Shown here: piece after piece, positions 16,005 to 27,260 of the stretch | Layout of the letters: every line of letters starts with the position of its first letter | How positions within the stretch are numbered: position 1 is the first letter of the stretch | Source: Sphingobium arseniciresistens | Lineage (GTDB): Bacteria > Pseudomonadota > Alphaproteobacteria > Sphingomonadales > Sphingomonadaceae | Direction of reading: 5' to 3' | DNA length: 64,000 nucleotides | NCBI GenBank assembly: GCA_029167225.1 | Contig: JARFNK010000005.1 | Location: 186,001 to 250,000, forward strand | The notes under the pieces: generated by a model | What the model saw: the letters and a program-made list of their open reading frames with translations, nothing else | The model's database searches: none | Told to the model about the DNA's origin: nothing | Made by a program: the position numbers and the translations under genes

Positions 16005-18434
16005 TCACCCACGCAACGTGCCGCCCAGCTTTTCCGCTGCCTTCACCACTGCCGCACTGATCGCGTCCAGTTCTTCCTGCGAGAAGCTCTTCTCGCCCGG
16101 TTGCAGGGTCACTTCGATGGCAAGGGACTTCATGCCTTCGTCCACGCCTGGACCTGCGAAAAGGTCGAACAGGCGGGCGTCGACGATGTTCTTCTTGTCC
16201 GCGCCCCTTGCCGCGCGCACTAGCGCATCGGCTTCCACCGCTTCCGGCACGAGGAAGGCGAAGTCGCGCTTCACCGCCTGCAGCGCGGGCGGCGCATAGG
16301 GGGCACGCATGAAGCCGTTCCTGCGCTTGCCCGGAATGGCATCGAGGAAGATTTCCGCCGCGACGACCGTGCCGGACAGCCCGAACTGCTTGGCAAGGCT
16401 GGGGTGCAGCACGCCATATTCGGCGAGCACGACCCTCGGCCCCAGCCGCAGCGTGCCCGACTGGCCGGGATGATAGGCGCCCGATGCCTCGCCGAAGCTC
16501 TGAAGGTTCGCCACCGGCGCACCGGCGGCCGCGAGCAGTGCCAGCACCTCGGCCTTTGCGTCATGCGCGGCGAAGGGCTGGGCCTTGCCGACCTGCCAGC
16601 CGCGCGGTGCCTTTTCACCGGCCATCACGAAGCCGACGGTCGCCCGCTCCGTGCTCGCGCCATTGGCGCCCCGGAAATAGCGGCGGCCGATTTCGAACAG
16701 GCGGATGGCGCTCGCGCCCCGGTCCGCATTGCGGCGGGTGGCGGAGAGCAGGCCGGGCAGCAGCGATGGCCGCATGACCTTCATGTCTTCGGAAATCGGG
16801 TTGGCCAGCGTCCAGTCGCCGCCGCCCACGGCATCGGCTTCCTTCTGCGACAGGAACGACCAGTTGATCGCCTCGGCAAGGCCCCGCGCAGCGGCGGTGC
16901 GGCGCACGCGGCGTTCGACCATCTGCTCCTGTGTCGCCGTCGGCCGCGCGACGCCGGGCGTGCGGGGCAGGGGCGTAGAGGGCACATGGGCAAGACCATG
17001 GATACGCACGACTTCGGACACGAGATGCGCCGGCCCCTCGACGTCACGGCGCCATGTCGGCACGGTCACGCGCCACTGCGCCTCGACAGGGACGGGCACG
17101 CCATCCTGAATCTCGGTCGCGCCGCTCTCGATGGCGACGGCGAAACCCAGGCTTTCCAGGATGCGCTGCTGCTCGTTCTCGGCGACGGCGACGCCGGCGA
17201 GGGTGAGCGTGCGGGCGGGATCATAGCTGATCGTGCGCGCGGTGGCGGGCGGGGTGCCTGCCTGCGTTGCATCGCTGGGCGTGCCGCCGCACAGCCGCAC
17301 GACCATCTCGGTCGCGATCGACAGGCCGGTGTCGAGGAAGGCGGGATCGACGCCGCGCTCGAAGCGGGTGCGCGCGTCGCTGGTGAGCGACAGTGCCTGC
17401 CCGGTGACGGCGATCCGCTCCGGCGTGAAATAGGCGCATTCGATGAGCACGTCGGTCGTGCCCTCCTGCGCGCCCGAATGCTCGCCGCCCATGATGCCGC
17501 CAATGTCGTGGACGGACACATCGTCGGCGATCACCGTCATGCCCTCTGCCAGGGTATAGGTCTTGCCGTTCAGGGCCAGCGCCTGCTCGCCGGCCTTCGC
17601 CTGCCGCGCGACCAGCGGGCCCGACAGCGTCGCCATGTCATAGACGTGCAGCGGCCGGCCAAGGTCGATCATGACATAGTTGGTGATGTCGACCAGCGTG
17701 CTGATCGGGCGCTGGCCCACGGCCTTCAGCCGCTGTTGCAGCCAGTCGGGCGAGGGGCCGTTCTTCACGCCCTTCACCGTGCGCGCATAGAAGGCGGGGC
17801 AGCCTTCGGCGTCGTCGGTGCGCACGTCCGGTCCCGCGCCAATGCCCTCGATCGCGGGGATGGCGAGCGGCTTCAGCGTACCGATGCCGGCCGCCGCCAG
17901 ATCGCGCGCGATGCCGCGCACGCCCATGCAATCCTGCCGGTTCGGCGTGATGGAGACGTCGACCACCGGATCGTCGAGCCCGGCCCAGTCGGCATAGACG
18001 CGACCGACCGGCGCATCGGCGGGCAGCTCGATGATGCCGTCATGGTCCTCGCCCAGTTCCAGTTCGCGGGTCGAGCACATCATGCCGTTCGATTCGACAC
18101 CGCGGATCGCCGCGACCTTCAGCACCATGCCATTGGCCGGCACGATTGCGCCGGGCATGCCGAACACGCCGACAAGCCCCTCGCGCGCATTGGGCGCGCC
18201 GCACACGACCTGCAGCGGGCCGTCTCCGGCATCCACCGAGAGCACCTGCAGCTTGTCCGCCTGCGGATGCGGGGCGGCGCTCAGCACCCTGGCGATGCGG
18301 AATGCGCCCAGCTTCTCTGCCGGATTCTCGACGCCTTCGACCTCAAGGCCGATGTCGGTCAGGGCTTTGAGGATCGCGGGCAGCTCCGCCTGCGTCTCCA
18401 GATGCTCCTTGAGCCAGCTCAGGGTGAACTTCAT
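16005..18434 (-). CDS. pheT: Phenylalanyl-tRNA synthetase beta subunit
   Basis: An 809-residue beta subunit of the alpha2-beta2 enzyme that charges tRNA-Phe. The N-terminal EMAP/OB-like tRNA-binding domain has [14 protein letters not shown] and CGAPN. The B3/B4 editing domain has [17 protein letters not shown], the B5 domain follows, and the C-terminal anticodon-binding FDX domain has [17 protein letters not shown]. The ATG at 18434 overlaps the pheS stop by four bases, so the subunits are translationally coupled. The frame continues upstream inside pheS without family similarity. Confidence 0.96.
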   Translation of the reverse strand: MKFTLSWLKEHLETQAELPAILKALTDIGLEVEGVENPAEKLGAFRIARVLSAAPHPQADKLQVLSVDAGDGPLQVVCGAPNAREGLVGVFGMPGAIVPANGMVLKVAAIRGVESNGMMCSTRELELGEDHDGIIELPADAPVGRVYADWAGLDDPVVDVSITPNRQDCMGVRGIARDLAAAGIGTLKPLAIPAIEGIGAGPDVRTDDAEGCPAFYARTVKGVKNGPSPDWLQQRLKAVGQRPISTLVDITNYVMIDLGRPLHVYDMATLSGPLVARQAKAGEQALALNGKTYTLAEGMTVIADDVSVHDIGGIMGGEHSGAQEGTTDVLIECAYFTPERIAVTGQALSLTSDARTRFERGVDPAFLDTGLSIATEMVVRLCGGTPSDATQAGTPPATARTISYDPARTLTLAGVAVAENEQQRILESLGFAVAIESGATEIQDGVPVPVEAQWRVTVPTWRRDVEGPAHLVSEVVRIHGLAHVPSTPLPRTPGVARPTATQEQMVERRVRRTAAARGLAEAINWSFLSQKEADAVGGGDWTLANPISEDMKVMRPSLLPGLLSATRRNADRGASAIRLFEIGRRYFRGANGASTERATVGFVMAGEKAPRGWQVGKAQPFAAHDAKAEVLALLAAAGAPVANLQSFGEASGAYHPGQSGTLRLGPRVVLAEYGVLHPSLAKQFGLSGTVVAAEIFLDAIPGKRRNGFMRAPYAPPALQAVKRDFAFLVPEAVEADALVRAARGADKKNIVDARLFDLFAGPGVDEGMKSLAIEVTLQPGEKSFSQEELDAISAAVVKAAEKLGGTLRG

Positions 18435-19525
18435 GCGCCCACTCCTCCCGACAGCGTGGGTACGTCGAGCGCGGAGAAGCCATAATGTTTCAGCCAGCGC
18501 AGGTCGCCGTCGAAGAAAGCGCGCAAGTCGTTCATCCCATATTTGAGCATCGCCAGCCGGTCGACCCCGGTGCCGAAGGCGAAGCCCTGCCACTCATTCG
18601 GATCGAGCCCGCAGGCCTCGATCACCTTGGGGTGGACCATGCCGCTGCCCAGCACTTCCAGCCAGCCGCCATTGGCATCGTCGCCGCTGCCGCCGATCAC
18701 CCGCTGGCCGTTCACCAGCGTATAGCCGACATCGACCTCCACCGAAGGCTCGGTGAAGGGGAAATAGCTGGGGCGCAGGCGCAGCACGATGTCCTCGCGC
18801 TCGAAATAGGCCTTGAGGAAGGTCTCCAGCGTCCATTTGAGGTGGCCGAGCGTGATGCCCTTGTCGATCACCAGGCCTTCGATCTGGTGGAACATCGGCG
18901 TGTGCGTGGCGTCGCTGTCCGAACGGTAGACGCGACCCGGCGCGATGATGCGAATGGGCGGCGGCGTGTCGGTCATCGCGCGGATCTGCACCGGCGAGGT
19001 GTGGGTGCGCAGCAGCATGGAGCGGCCCTCGCCGTCCTTGTCCGGGAAGTAGAAGGTGTCGTGCATCGCCCGCGCCGGATGCGTCTCCGGGATGTTGAGC
19101 GCGGTGAAATTATGCCAGTCGTCCTCGATCTCCGGCCCGGTGGCGACGGAGAAGCCGAGGTCGGCGAAGATCTCCGCCAGCTCATCCATCACCTGGGATA
19201 CGGGATGGACGGAGCCGATGGGGCCAAGATCGGCCGGCAGGGTCATGTCGATCCGCTCGGACGCGAGGCGGGCGTCGAGCGCGGCCTGCTCCAGCGCGGC
19301 CTTCTTCGTGGCGATCGCGGCGGTCACACCCTCGCGCAGATCCTGGATCGGCGGGCCCTTAAGCAGCCGCTCCTCCGGGCTCATCCCGCCCAGCGTCTTG
19401 AGCAGCGCGGTGATCACCCCCTGTTTGCCCAGCGCCCCCACACGCAGCGCCTCCACGGCATCCAGCGTGTCGGCGGCGTCGATATCGGCGATCAGGCCGG
19501 CTTTCAGTGCGGTAATTTCGGTCAT
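18431..19525 (-). CDS. pheS: Phenylalanyl-tRNA synthetase alpha subunit
   Basis: A 364-residue catalytic subunit. The N-terminal coiled coil (about 1-95) is followed by class II motifs: [19 protein letters not shown], the [10 protein letters not shown] motif 2 region, [26 protein letters not shown] and the motif 3 region [17 protein letters not shown]. The length is typical. It is the first gene of the pheST pair and lies downstream of lysE, rplT and rpmI on the same strand, a partial version of the common infC-rpmI-rplT-pheST order. Confidence 0.96.
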   Translation of the reverse strand: MTEITALKAGLIADIDAADTLDAVEALRVGALGKQGVITALLKTLGGMSPEERLLKGPPIQDLREGVTAAIATKKAALEQAALDARLASERIDMTLPADLGPIGSVHPVSQVMDELAEIFADLGFSVATGPEIEDDWHNFTALNIPETHPARAMHDTFYFPDKDGEGRSMLLRTHTSPVQIRAMTDTPPPIRIIAPGRVYRSDSDATHTPMFHQIEGLVIDKGITLGHLKWTLETFLKAYFEREDIVLRLRPSYFPFTEPSVEVDVGYTLVNGQRVIGGSGDDANGGWLEVLGSGMVHPKVIEACGLDPNEWQGFAFGTGVDRLAMLKYGMNDLRAFFDGDLRWLKHYGFSALDVPTLSGGVGA

Positions 19526-19590
19526 GTCTTCTCAGCCAATGGCGGAATGGTCGGGGTGGCCTTAGCGGCGCGAACGGATCAAGAAAAGGG

Positions 19591-20214
19591 CTACACCCGG
19601 CTTCCCAGCAGCGCCCCGCCAAATCCCACGAACAGTGCGCCGGTCGCGCGGTTGAACAGGCGCTGGCGGTTGGCGGGTTCCAGCCAGCGGGCGAGCGAGC
19701 GGCCGCCCAGCGCATAGACGCAGTACCAGCCGCATTCGATCACCGCGAAGGTCGCCACCAGGATCGCGAGCTGCGGGGCGAACGGCGCCTTCGCGTCGAT
19801 GAACTGGGGGAAGAGCGCGGCGGCGAAGATGATGAGCTTGGGATTCGACAGGCCGATCAGCAATCCGCCCCGATAGAGCGAGGCGGCGGACTGCACCGGG
19901 CGGGGCGCGCCGGCCTCTCCGGGCGCGCTGACCGGCGCGCGCCACGCCTTGATCCCCAGCCACATCAGATAGGCCACGCCGCCATAGCGCAGCACGTCGA
20001 ACAGCCGCGGCTCCGCCTTCAGCAGCGCGCCGAGCCCGCCGGCCGAAGCGAGCAGGCACAGCAGCACGGCGGACAGGCATCCGGCCATGGCAAGGGTCGA
20101 TCGGCTGGCGCCCACCTGGATGCTGCGCGTCATCACATGCAGCATGTTCGGGCCGGGCGTGCCGGAAACCAGGAAGACCGCCGTGGCATAGAGCCACCAT
20201 GTGCTGAGCTGCAT
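19591..20214 (-). CDS. LysE/RhtB-family amino acid exporter
   Basis: A 207-residue inner-membrane protein with about six transmembrane segments. The N-terminal family signature is FLVSGTPGPNMLHVMTRS, then YLMWLGIKAW and GLLIGLSNPKLIIFAAALFPQF. The start at 20214 was preferred because AAGGA lies about eight bases before it; an alternative ATG at 20232 would add six residues. It sits between the rplT terminator and pheS on the same strand. Exported compound unknown; homoserine, threonine and lysine exporters belong to this family. Confidence 0.87.
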   Translation of the reverse strand: MQLSTWWLYATAVFLVSGTPGPNMLHVMTRSIQVGASRSTLAMAGCLSAVLLCLLASAGGLGALLKAEPRLFDVLRYGGVAYLMWLGIKAWRAPVSAPGEAGAPRPVQSAASLYRGGLLIGLSNPKLIIFAAALFPQFIDAKAPFAPQLAILVATFAVIECGWYCVYALGGRSLARWLEPANRQRLFNRATGALFVGFGGALLGSRV

Positions 20215-20274
20215 TGTGCTGATCCTTGCCATGATGCGCGAGGCGCCCCGACATGCGGGAAACGGATCGCGCGG

Positions 20275-20318
20275 ATAAAAGAAAAGGGCGCCGGAAGCAT
20301 GTGCCCCGGCGCCCTTTC
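20275..20318 (-). terminator. Rho-independent terminator after rplT
   Basis: On the minus strand AAAGGGCGCCGG pairs with CCGGCGCCCTTT around an 10-base loop, and the second arm runs into TTTTCTTTT. It lies about 25 bases downstream of the rplT stop. Confidence 0.85.
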
Positions 20319-20341
20319 GGTATTCTGTCCAGTCGGTTGCG

Positions 20342-20707
20342 TTATGCAGCCGCGGGCAGCGCCGCCTTCGCCTGGGCGATGATGGCGCTAAATGCCGCGC
20401 CTTCGTGCATCGCGATGTCGGCCAGGACCTTCCGGTCCAGATCGACGCCGGCGAGCTTCAGGCCGTGCATGAACTGGCCGTAGGTCAGGCCTTCCATGCG
20501 GACGGCAGCGTTGATGCGCTGGATCCACAGGGCGCGGAAGCTGCGCTTCTTAACCTTGCGGTCGCGATACGCATACTGACCGGCCTTTTCGACGGCCTGG
20601 CGGGCGATGCGGATGGTATTCTTGCGACGGCCATAATAGCCCTTCGCCTGTTCCAGAATCCGCTTGTGCTTAGCGCGGGTGGTTACACCCCGTTTTACGC
20701 GTGCCAT
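20342..20707 (-). CDS. rplT: 50S ribosomal protein L20
   Basis: A 121-residue very basic ribosomal protein needed for early 50S assembly. The start [18 protein letters not shown] and the segments [27 protein letters not shown] and [11 protein letters not shown] are characteristic of L20. It lies 14 bases downstream of rpmI and is followed by a strong terminator. L20 usually autoregulates the infC-rpmI-rplT transcript; infC is not adjacent here. Confidence 0.97.
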   Translation of the reverse strand: MARVKRGVTTRAKHKRILEQAKGYYGRRKNTIRIARQAVEKAGQYAYRDRKVKKRSFRALWIQRINAAVRMEGLTYGQFMHGLKLAGVDLDRKVLADIAMHEGAAFSAIIAQAKAALPAAA

Positions 20708-20720
20708 TGTCCTCTACTCC

Positions 20721-20924
20721 TTACTTCAGGCCGTAGGGTGCCCAGAGGCGGACGTGCGCGACGTCGGCATCGGACAGCACGGAAGTGCCACGGTTCTGGC
20801 GAATATACTTCGCGTTATGGCTGATCAGGCGGTGGCGCTTGCCAGCGACACCATGCTTGACCTTGCCGGTTGCGGTGAACTTGAAGCGCTTCTTCACACC
20901 GCTCTTGGTCTTGAGCTTGGGCAT
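20721..20924 (-). CDS. rpmI: 50S ribosomal protein L35
   Basis: A 67-residue basic ribosomal protein beginning [20 protein letters not shown] with the family segment [19 protein letters not shown]. The ATG at 20924 was taken from family length; the same frame continues 14 codons upstream. It is first in the rpmI-rplT pair. Translation-initiation factor gene infC, the usual upstream neighbour, is absent from the window side shown; the next upstream gene is a phosphatase. Confidence 0.96.
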   Translation of the reverse strand: MPKLKTKSGVKKRFKFTATGKVKHGVAGKRHRLISHNAKYIRQNRGTSVLSDADVAHVRLWAPYGLK

Positions 20925-21065
20925 TTTCGTCTCCTTCATATCAGCGCGACGATTACGGACAGCCACGGCAGCCCTCGTTAGCCGGGCAGTCCTTCCGAAT
21001 ATCGCGAACGGCGCGCTTAGTCGGGATAGTGCAGGAAAGCAAGCGATTCGGGGCCTGCATGCGCT

Positions 21066-21881
21066 TCAATGATGATGGTCATGCCCATCATGCGCGCTCG
21101 CCAGCGCTTCGAGCACATCGTCCATCCGTGCGGGATCGCCCAGTGCCAGCACATGGCCGTCGCTCTCGGCGCTGAGCGGATCGCCGTTCCAGTCGCACAT
21201 GCGGCCGCCCGCGCCCTCGACCACCGGCACCAACGCGGCGAAATCATAGGATTGCAGGCCTGATTCGACGACGATGTCGAGGAAGCCGGAAGCGAGCAGG
21301 CCGTAATTATAGCAGTCCCCGCCATAGACCGGCCCCTGCCGCGGCGATCCGCCGGAGACCGCCGCGACCAGCGCCAGATAATGCGGCACGTCGCCATCGG
21401 CGAACAGATGCGGGCTGGTGGTGGCGATGCCAGCGCCTTCCAGCGCGCGGCAGGCGCGGGTGGACACAGGCTTGCCGTTGAAGGTGGTGGGCTCGCCGAT
21501 CCTCCCGGCCCAGCGCTCGCGGCCGATCGGCTGGTCGATGATGCCGATGGTCGGCCAGCCCGCCTGCGTCAGCGCGATCAGAGTGCCGAAGATCGGCCGG
21601 CCGGCGATGAAGCTGCGCGTGCCGTCGATGGGGTCGAGGATCCACACCCGCTCGGCATCCTCTCGGATCGATCCATATTCCTCGCCGATAATGCCGTCGC
21701 CGGGGCGTTCCTTCTCCAGGATCGCGCGGATGGCGGCCTCGGCGGCGCGATCGGCCTCCGTCACCGGCGATTTGTCGGCCTTCAGCTCGCTTTCGTAGCG
21801 GGCACGGAAGAAGGGGCGAATGGCCTCGCCGGCCGCATCGGCAAGGCGATGGGCAAGGGCTAGATCGTCTCGGCTGCTCAT
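21066..21881 (-). CDS. hisN: Inositol monophosphatase-family phosphatase, HisN-like (histidinol phosphatase)
   Basis: A 271-residue Mg-dependent phosphatase. The metal-binding motifs are IIGEEYGS, ILDPIDGTRSFIAGRP and, near the C-terminus, SYDFAALVPVVEGAGG. The GTRSFI and YNYGLLASG segments favour the HisN-type histidinol-phosphate phosphatase branch found in Alphaproteobacteria and Actinobacteria over generic SuhB. The protein ends in an unusual His/Asp tail (HDGHDHHH) that might bind metal. The ATG at 21881 directly precedes the domain; a longer frame upstream lacks similarity. No other his genes are adjacent. Confidence 0.8.
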   Translation of the reverse strand: MSSRDDLALAHRLADAAGEAIRPFFRARYESELKADKSPVTEADRAAEAAIRAILEKERPGDGIIGEEYGSIREDAERVWILDPIDGTRSFIAGRPIFGTLIALTQAGWPTIGIIDQPIGRERWAGRIGEPTTFNGKPVSTRACRALEGAGIATTSPHLFADGDVPHYLALVAAVSGGSPRQGPVYGGDCYNYGLLASGFLDIVVESGLQSYDFAALVPVVEGAGGRMCDWNGDPLSAESDGHVLALGDPARMDDVLEALASAHDGHDHHH

Positions 21882-21975
21882 GGCGTTCGCGTAGCGCGAT
21901 TGGCGGGCGGTGGCTAGGCGGCGTGGATAAATTCGGGGTGTGGGGGAGTGATCGGTTCCAGGCGTCGCTTGGCTG

Positions 21976-22047
21976 GGATCGTGCTCCTGGGAGCCAAGGG
22001 TGAGAAGGCACCTGTCTCCCCTGGGTTCCTGCTTCCACAGGAACACG
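21976..22047. repeat. Family B palindromic repeat with degraded partner
   Basis: An intact copy at 22019-22046 (CCTGGGTTCCTGCTTCCACA followed by GGAACACG) matches the repeats at 7240. A partly deleted inverted partner may remain at 21976-21998 (GTGCTCCTGGGAGCCAAGG). The pair lies upstream of the hisN-like gene. Confidence 0.5.
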
Positions 22048-22155
22048 CGCTATTGCTGGCTGATTGGAATGGAGCATTTGCGGACGTTGAGGCTGGTCGT
22101 ATCGCGCGCCAATTGCGGACGTTGCGAAATCAGGGCTTCAATGTAGTTTGAAAAA

Positions 22156-22575
22156 ATGAGTCCTCGAAATAGTCCCAAGAAACGAGATGCTCTTTGGAAG
22201 CGGTATTGGTCGATCAAAGACGAACATAGCTGTGGCCTGTGCGAGCCGATTTTATGGCATCTCGCCTTGGGTCGAGATTTTTCCGCCATGACCACCCTAG
22301 CCGACACTTTCACTACCGAAGGACGGATTTCCGATCCGTTCAGCAGGGCTGGCCTGTATTATCGAGCGCATAAAGGCGGCTACGAATATGCCGCCCAGCA
22401 CCTCGCTATGGATGCTTTCAATCGTGGCGACCTTGGATCCTACAGATATTGGTTGCGACGTGCGGTTCGCTTTGACCCGGACCACCTGCGGCAACTCAAA
22501 AGGTTTGAAACTCGGCTGCCTCATCAAACCGCTCGCGAGAAAGGTCGAGGCCGTCCCTACCGTCGATATGACTGA
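22156..22575 (+). CDS. Hypothetical protein, possibly Sel1/TPR-like
   Basis: A 139-residue soluble protein with no signal peptide. The N-terminus is basic and has a CGLCEPILWH pair of cysteines. The middle contains AAQHLAMDAFNRGDLGSYRYWLRRAVRFDPD, whose A-x6-G-x-Y pattern looks like one or two helical repeat units of the Sel1/TPR kind. The C-terminus is basic. Codons are AT-richer than the neighbours. No partner gene or operon is evident. Function unknown. Confidence 0.55.
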   Translation: MSPRNSPKKRDALWKRYWSIKDEHSCGLCEPILWHLALGRDFSAMTTLADTFTTEGRISDPFSRAGLYYRAHKGGYEYAAQHLAMDAFNRGDLGSYRYWLRRAVRFDPDHLRQLKRFETRLPHQTAREKGRGRPYRRYD

Positions 22576-22671
22576 GCGGCTTTCCTAAAGCGGGGTTTTG
22601 CTACCTACCCAACGGGACTCATCATTCCCTGAATTTGTTCGCGTCTAAGCCGGAGAACTGTCTCTGAAAGC

Positions 22672-24009
22672 CTAACCCGCCGCCGCCCTGAGCCGCGCGA
22701 GGGCGCTTTCCCTGCCGATCAGTGGCAGCATCCCCGCCATGTCCGGGCCATGCTCGCGTCCCGTGAGGGCCAGGCGCAGCGGCAGGAACAGTGCCTTGCC
22801 TTTGCGTCCCGTCGCGTCCTTGAGCGCGCCGGTCAGTGCTTTCCAGACATCGGCGCCGAAGGGCAGGCCTTCCAGCAGCGTCGCTGCCTCGCCGGCGAAG
22901 GCGCGGTCGTCATCGGACAGCGCGGGAACCACAGGGGCCTGCGTCACCACGCTCCACCAGTCCGCCGCATCGGAAACCCTGGCGAGGTTCGGCCGGATCA
23001 CCTCCCATGCCGCCGCGCCCATGCCTTCGGGCAGTCGGTCGGCCACCGCCGCATGATCCAGCAGATGCACGATCTTCTGGTTGAGGCTGGCCAGCTCCGC
23101 ATCGTCGAAGCGCGCGGGGGCACGGCCGAAATGGGCGAAGGCGAATCCGGCGATCAGCGGGGCCATGTCGGTGACGGGCTCCACCGGATCGCTTGTGCCG
23201 ATGCGGGCGAGCAGGGCGGCGATGGCGATCGGCTCGATCCCTTCCTCCCGGAATGTGGACACGCCCAGCGAGCCCAGACGCTTCGACAGCTTGCCCTCGG
23301 CCCCCGTCAGCAGCGCCATGTGCGCGAAGGCGGGCAGGGAGGCGCCGAGCGCGGTGAACATCTGGATCTGGGTCGCGGTGTTCGACACATGATCCTCGCC
23401 GCGCATCACATGGGTGACGCCCATGTCGATATCGTCGATCACCGAGGGGAGCATATAGAGCCAGCTGCCATCGGCGCGGCGGATGACCGGATCGGAGAGC
23501 AGCGCGGGATCGAAGCGCTGGGGGCCGCGCACCAGATCGTCCCAGACGATCGGGGCGGCATGGTCCAGCTTGAAGCGCCAATGGGGCGTGCGGCCCTCCG
23601 CTTCATAGGCCGCGACCTGATCCGGCGTGAGGGCGAGGGCGGCGCGATCATAGACCGGCGGCAGGCCGCGCCCCAGCAGCACCTTGCGGCGCAGGTCCAG
23701 CTCCTGCGCGCTTTCATAGGCCGGATAGACATGGCCCGAGGCGCGCAGCTGATCGAAGCGGGCCTGGTACAGCGCGAACCGGTCGGACTGGCGGGTCTCG
23801 CTGTCCGGGGTCAGCCCCAGCCAGTCGAGATCGGCGCGGATCGCCTGCGCAAATTCCGGGGTGGAGCGCTCCAGGTCGGTATCGTCCATGCGCAGCAGGA
23901 AACGGCCGCCGGCTTTCCGGGCGAACAGCCAGTTATGGAGCGCCGCGCGGATATTGCCGACATGCAGCGTGCCGGTGGGCGAGGGGGCGAAGCGGGTGAC
24001 GACTGTCAT
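22672..24009 (-). CDS. gltX: Glutamyl-tRNA synthetase
   Basis: A 445-residue class I synthetase that attaches glutamate to tRNA. The HIGH motif is FAPSPTGTLHVGNIRAALHN (HVGN) and the KMSKS motif is GKLSKRLGSLGV. The segments VTHVMRGEDHVSNTATQIQ and FLLRMDDTDLERS are characteristic. The C-terminal anticodon-binding half is shorter than in longer GluRS forms. Many alphaproteobacteria carry two GluRS genes, one of which charges tRNA-Gln for amidation; which one this is cannot be decided. Downstream of nadE and separated from it by a family C repeat pair. Confidence 0.95.
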   Translation of the reverse strand: MTVVTRFAPSPTGTLHVGNIRAALHNWLFARKAGGRFLLRMDDTDLERSTPEFAQAIRADLDWLGLTPDSETRQSDRFALYQARFDQLRASGHVYPAYESAQELDLRRKVLLGRGLPPVYDRAALALTPDQVAAYEAEGRTPHWRFKLDHAAPIVWDDLVRGPQRFDPALLSDPVIRRADGSWLYMLPSVIDDIDMGVTHVMRGEDHVSNTATQIQMFTALGASLPAFAHMALLTGAEGKLSKRLGSLGVSTFREEGIEPIAIAALLARIGTSDPVEPVTDMAPLIAGFAFAHFGRAPARFDDAELASLNQKIVHLLDHAAVADRLPEGMGAAAWEVIRPNLARVSDAADWWSVVTQAPVVPALSDDDRAFAGEAATLLEGLPFGADVWKALTGALKDATGRKGKALFLPLRLALTGREHGPDMAGMLPLIGRESALARLRAAAG

Positions 24010-24022
24010 GATATGTACCTGA

Positions 24023-24119
24023 ACCGTTCGGGCTGGGCTTGTCGAAGCCCCGTTTTTTCTGGAAAGCCGTTCATTTCTGAAAAGGAATTGCAGCCCTTCG
24101 ACACGCTCGGGGCGAACGG
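24023..24119. repeat. Inverted pair of palindromic repeats, family C
   Basis: The left copy (24023-24051) reads CCGTTCGGGCTGGGCTTGTC then GAAGCCCC. The right copy (24092-24119) is the inverse: GCCCTTCGACACGCTCGGGG then CGAACGG. They fill the gap between nadE and gltX and may form a transcription barrier. Confidence 0.7.
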
Positions 24120-24139
24120 GCGTTTGATCCTGGGGCTCT

Positions 24140-25795
24140 TTACGTCGTGCGGAAGGCGTTGGTGATCGGATAGCGGCGGTCGCGGCCGAAATTGCGCACG
24201 CCCAGCTTCACGCCGGGAGGCGCCTGACGCCGCTTATATTCCGCGACATAGAGCAGCCGCTCGATGCGGGCGACGGTTTCATGGTCGAAGCCGCGCGCCA
24301 CCAGCTGCTCGACCGACAGCTCCTCCTCGACCAGTCCGTAGAGAATGGGGTCCAGCACCTCATAGGGGGGCAGGCTGTCCTCGTCCTTCTGGTTCTCGCG
24401 CAGTTCGGCCGTCGGCGGCTTGGTGATGACCCGCTCGGGCATGACCGGGCCGGACGGGCCGAGGCCGAGCACGGGGACGTTCTCGTTGCGCCAGCGCGAC
24501 AGGTCGAACACCGTCGTCTTGTACGCATCCTTCAGCACCGAATAGCCGCCGGCCATGTCGCCATAGATGGTGGCATAGCCGACCGACATCTCGCTCTTGT
24601 TGCCGGTGGTCAGCACCATATGGCCGAACTTGTTGCTGATGCCCATCAGGGTGACGCCGCGGATGCGCGACTGGATATTCTCCTCGGTCAGGTCGCGGGC
24701 GCGGCCGGCGAAGACGTCGCCCAGCATCGCGTCGAACGCCTCGACCGCCGGCTCGATGCCGATGCTGTCGAGCCGCACGCCAAGCATCCGCGCGCATGCG
24801 GCGGCATCCTCAAGGCTTTCGGTGCCGGTGAAGCGCGACGGCATCATCACGCACCACACCCGCTCGGCGCCCAGCGCGTCGACGGCGACTGCGGCGGACA
24901 GCGCCGAATCGATGCCGCCCGACAGGCCCAGGACGACGCCGGGGAAGCGGTTGCGGTTCACATAGTCGCGCAGGCCCAGCACCATGGCGTTATAGACGTC
25001 CGCCGGATAGGGATCGCCCCGCGTCTGCGCGCCCGGCTGGCACTGCCAGCGGCCGTCCACCTTTTCCCAGCGGGTGAGGACCAGCTGCTCGGACCATTCG
25101 GGCAATTGATGCGCGACGCTCATGTCGCCGTTCAGCACGAAGGAGGCGCCGTCGAACACCAGCTCGTCCTGCCCGCCGACGCGGTTGAGGTAGATGATCG
25201 GCAGGCCGGTTTCCTGCACGCGGGCGGCGGCGACGCTCCGCAGGCGCTTGTCGTCCTTGCCGATCTCATAGGGGCTGCCATTGGGGCTGATCAGGATCTG
25301 CGCGCCCTCGGCTGCCAGATGGGCGGTGACGAAGGGGAACCAGATGTCCTCGCAGATCGGCAGGCCCAGCTTCACGCCGCGAAATTCGACCGGCGCGGGC
25401 AGCGGGCCGGGCGCGAACAGGCGCTTCTCGTCGAATGTCCCATAATTGGGCAGCTCGCGCTTCTGGCGGATCGCCACGATCTCGCCGCCGTCGAGCAGCG
25501 CCAGGACGTTGAACAGCACGCCCTGCGCCGCGATCACGGTGCCCACCAGCATCGCCGGGCCGCCATCGGAGGTGGCCCGTGCCAGCCGCAACAGCTCGTC
25601 CCCGGCGCGCTCCACGAAGGCGGGCTTCAGCACCAGATCCTCTGGCGGATAGCCGATCAGCTGCAGTTCCGGGAAGACGATCAGGTCCGCCTCGCGTGCC
25701 TGATCGCGCCAGGCGAGCATCGCGTCGGCGTTGGCTGAAAGGTCGCCCACGGACTGGGTCGTCTGGGCGATGGCGATGGTGAGCGCGGTTGTCAT
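24140..25795 (-). CDS. nadE: Glutamine-dependent NAD+ synthetase
   Basis: A 551-residue two-domain enzyme that makes NAD from nicotinate adenine dinucleotide using glutamine-derived ammonia. The N-terminal nitrilase-like glutaminase shows the Glu43 ([10 protein letters not shown]), Lys112 ([15 protein letters not shown]) and Cys148 ([10 protein letters not shown]) triad. The C-terminal synthetase has the PP-loop [10 protein letters not shown] (291-300) and [12 protein letters not shown]. The start [11 protein letters not shown] at 25795 matches the family N-terminus. It is divergent from prs, which supplies PRPP also used in NAD synthesis. Confidence 0.95.
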   Translation of the reverse strand: MTTALTIAIAQTTQSVGDLSANADAMLAWRDQAREADLIVFPELQLIGYPPEDLVLKPAFVERAGDELLRLARATSDGGPAMLVGTVIAAQGVLFNVLALLDGGEIVAIRQKRELPNYGTFDEKRLFAPGPLPAPVEFRGVKLGLPICEDIWFPFVTAHLAAEGAQILISPNGSPYEIGKDDKRLRSVAAARVQETGLPIIYLNRVGGQDELVFDGASFVLNGDMSVAHQLPEWSEQLVLTRWEKVDGRWQCQPGAQTRGDPYPADVYNAMVLGLRDYVNRNRFPGVVLGLSGGIDSALSAAVAVDALGAERVWCVMMPSRFTGTESLEDAAACARMLGVRLDSIGIEPAVEAFDAMLGDVFAGRARDLTEENIQSRIRGVTLMGISNKFGHMVLTTGNKSEMSVGYATIYGDMAGGYSVLKDAYKTTVFDLSRWRNENVPVLGLGPSGPVMPERVITKPPTAELRENQKDEDSLPPYEVLDPILYGLVEEELSVEQLVARGFDHETVARIERLLYVAEYKRRQAPPGVKLGVRNFGRDRRYPITNAFRTT

Positions 25796-25926
25796 GGTCC
25801 GGGCCGATAGAGCATTTTGTATCACCGGGCAAAAGCACCTTTCCGATTCGCGCGACCGTCGCTAAAGGGGCCGCGACTTTCGGAGTCACCAAAACGTCAC
25901 GGCATTTCCTCGCGGGGGTTCGTTCC

Positions 25927-26862
<936 letters not shown>

Positions 26863-26889
26863 TCGGCAAAGAAGAAGTGTCGGCGTGCG

Positions 26890-26910
26890 AGTCGCGCCGC
26901 GCGACTTTCG
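26890..26910 (+). terminator. Candidate terminator after prs
   Basis: AGTCGC and GCGACT pair around a 5-base loop and are followed by TTCGTGCG, without a long U-run. It lies 28 bases after the prs stop. A weak candidate. Confidence 0.4.
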
Positions 26911-26930
26911 TGCGTTTGCGCCCGGCCCTT

Positions 26931-27188
26931 TCAGGGGCGCAGCAGCACCAGCGGCAGCGACAGGATCAGCGCCAGTCCGGCGACAAGCCTCGGCTTTCGT
27001 GAAAGGCCAAAGGGCGCATCCGTCCAGAAGGGCGGGAAGCTGAGCAGCGCCAGGCCGAACAGCATCATCGCGACCTGATCGGCATGCACGAACAGCGGCT
27101 GCTGCCACAGCGCGAGCCCGCCAAGCAGCGCCAGGGTGCTGATGATCCATCCGATGATCGCCAAAGTCCGTTTCCCCGCACCATCCAT
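26931..27188 (-). CDS. Small integral membrane protein, unknown function
   Basis: An 85-residue protein with three predicted membrane spans at about 8-28, 36-54 and 66-84, connected by short loops (LWQQPLFVHADQ and WTDAPFGLSRKPR). No domain was recognised. It is convergent with prs and stands alone. The ATG at 27188 leaves a short basic N-terminus (MDGAGKR). Codon choice is like the neighbours, which supports a real gene. Confidence 0.6.
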   Translation of the reverse strand: MDGAGKRTLAIIGWIISTLALLGGLALWQQPLFVHADQVAMMLFGLALLSFPPFWTDAPFGLSRKPRLVAGLALILSLPLVLLRP

Positions 27189-27260
27189 GCGCCGCCAGCC
27201 CGTCTGGATCGCCGTCCATAGAACGGCAGGATGCCCGTGTGATTAATCGCGCCAGGCCAT

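Noticed and set aside
16404-18485. Very long plus-strand open frame inside pheT
   Set aside because: Complete antisense overlap with pheT, which has full family similarity.
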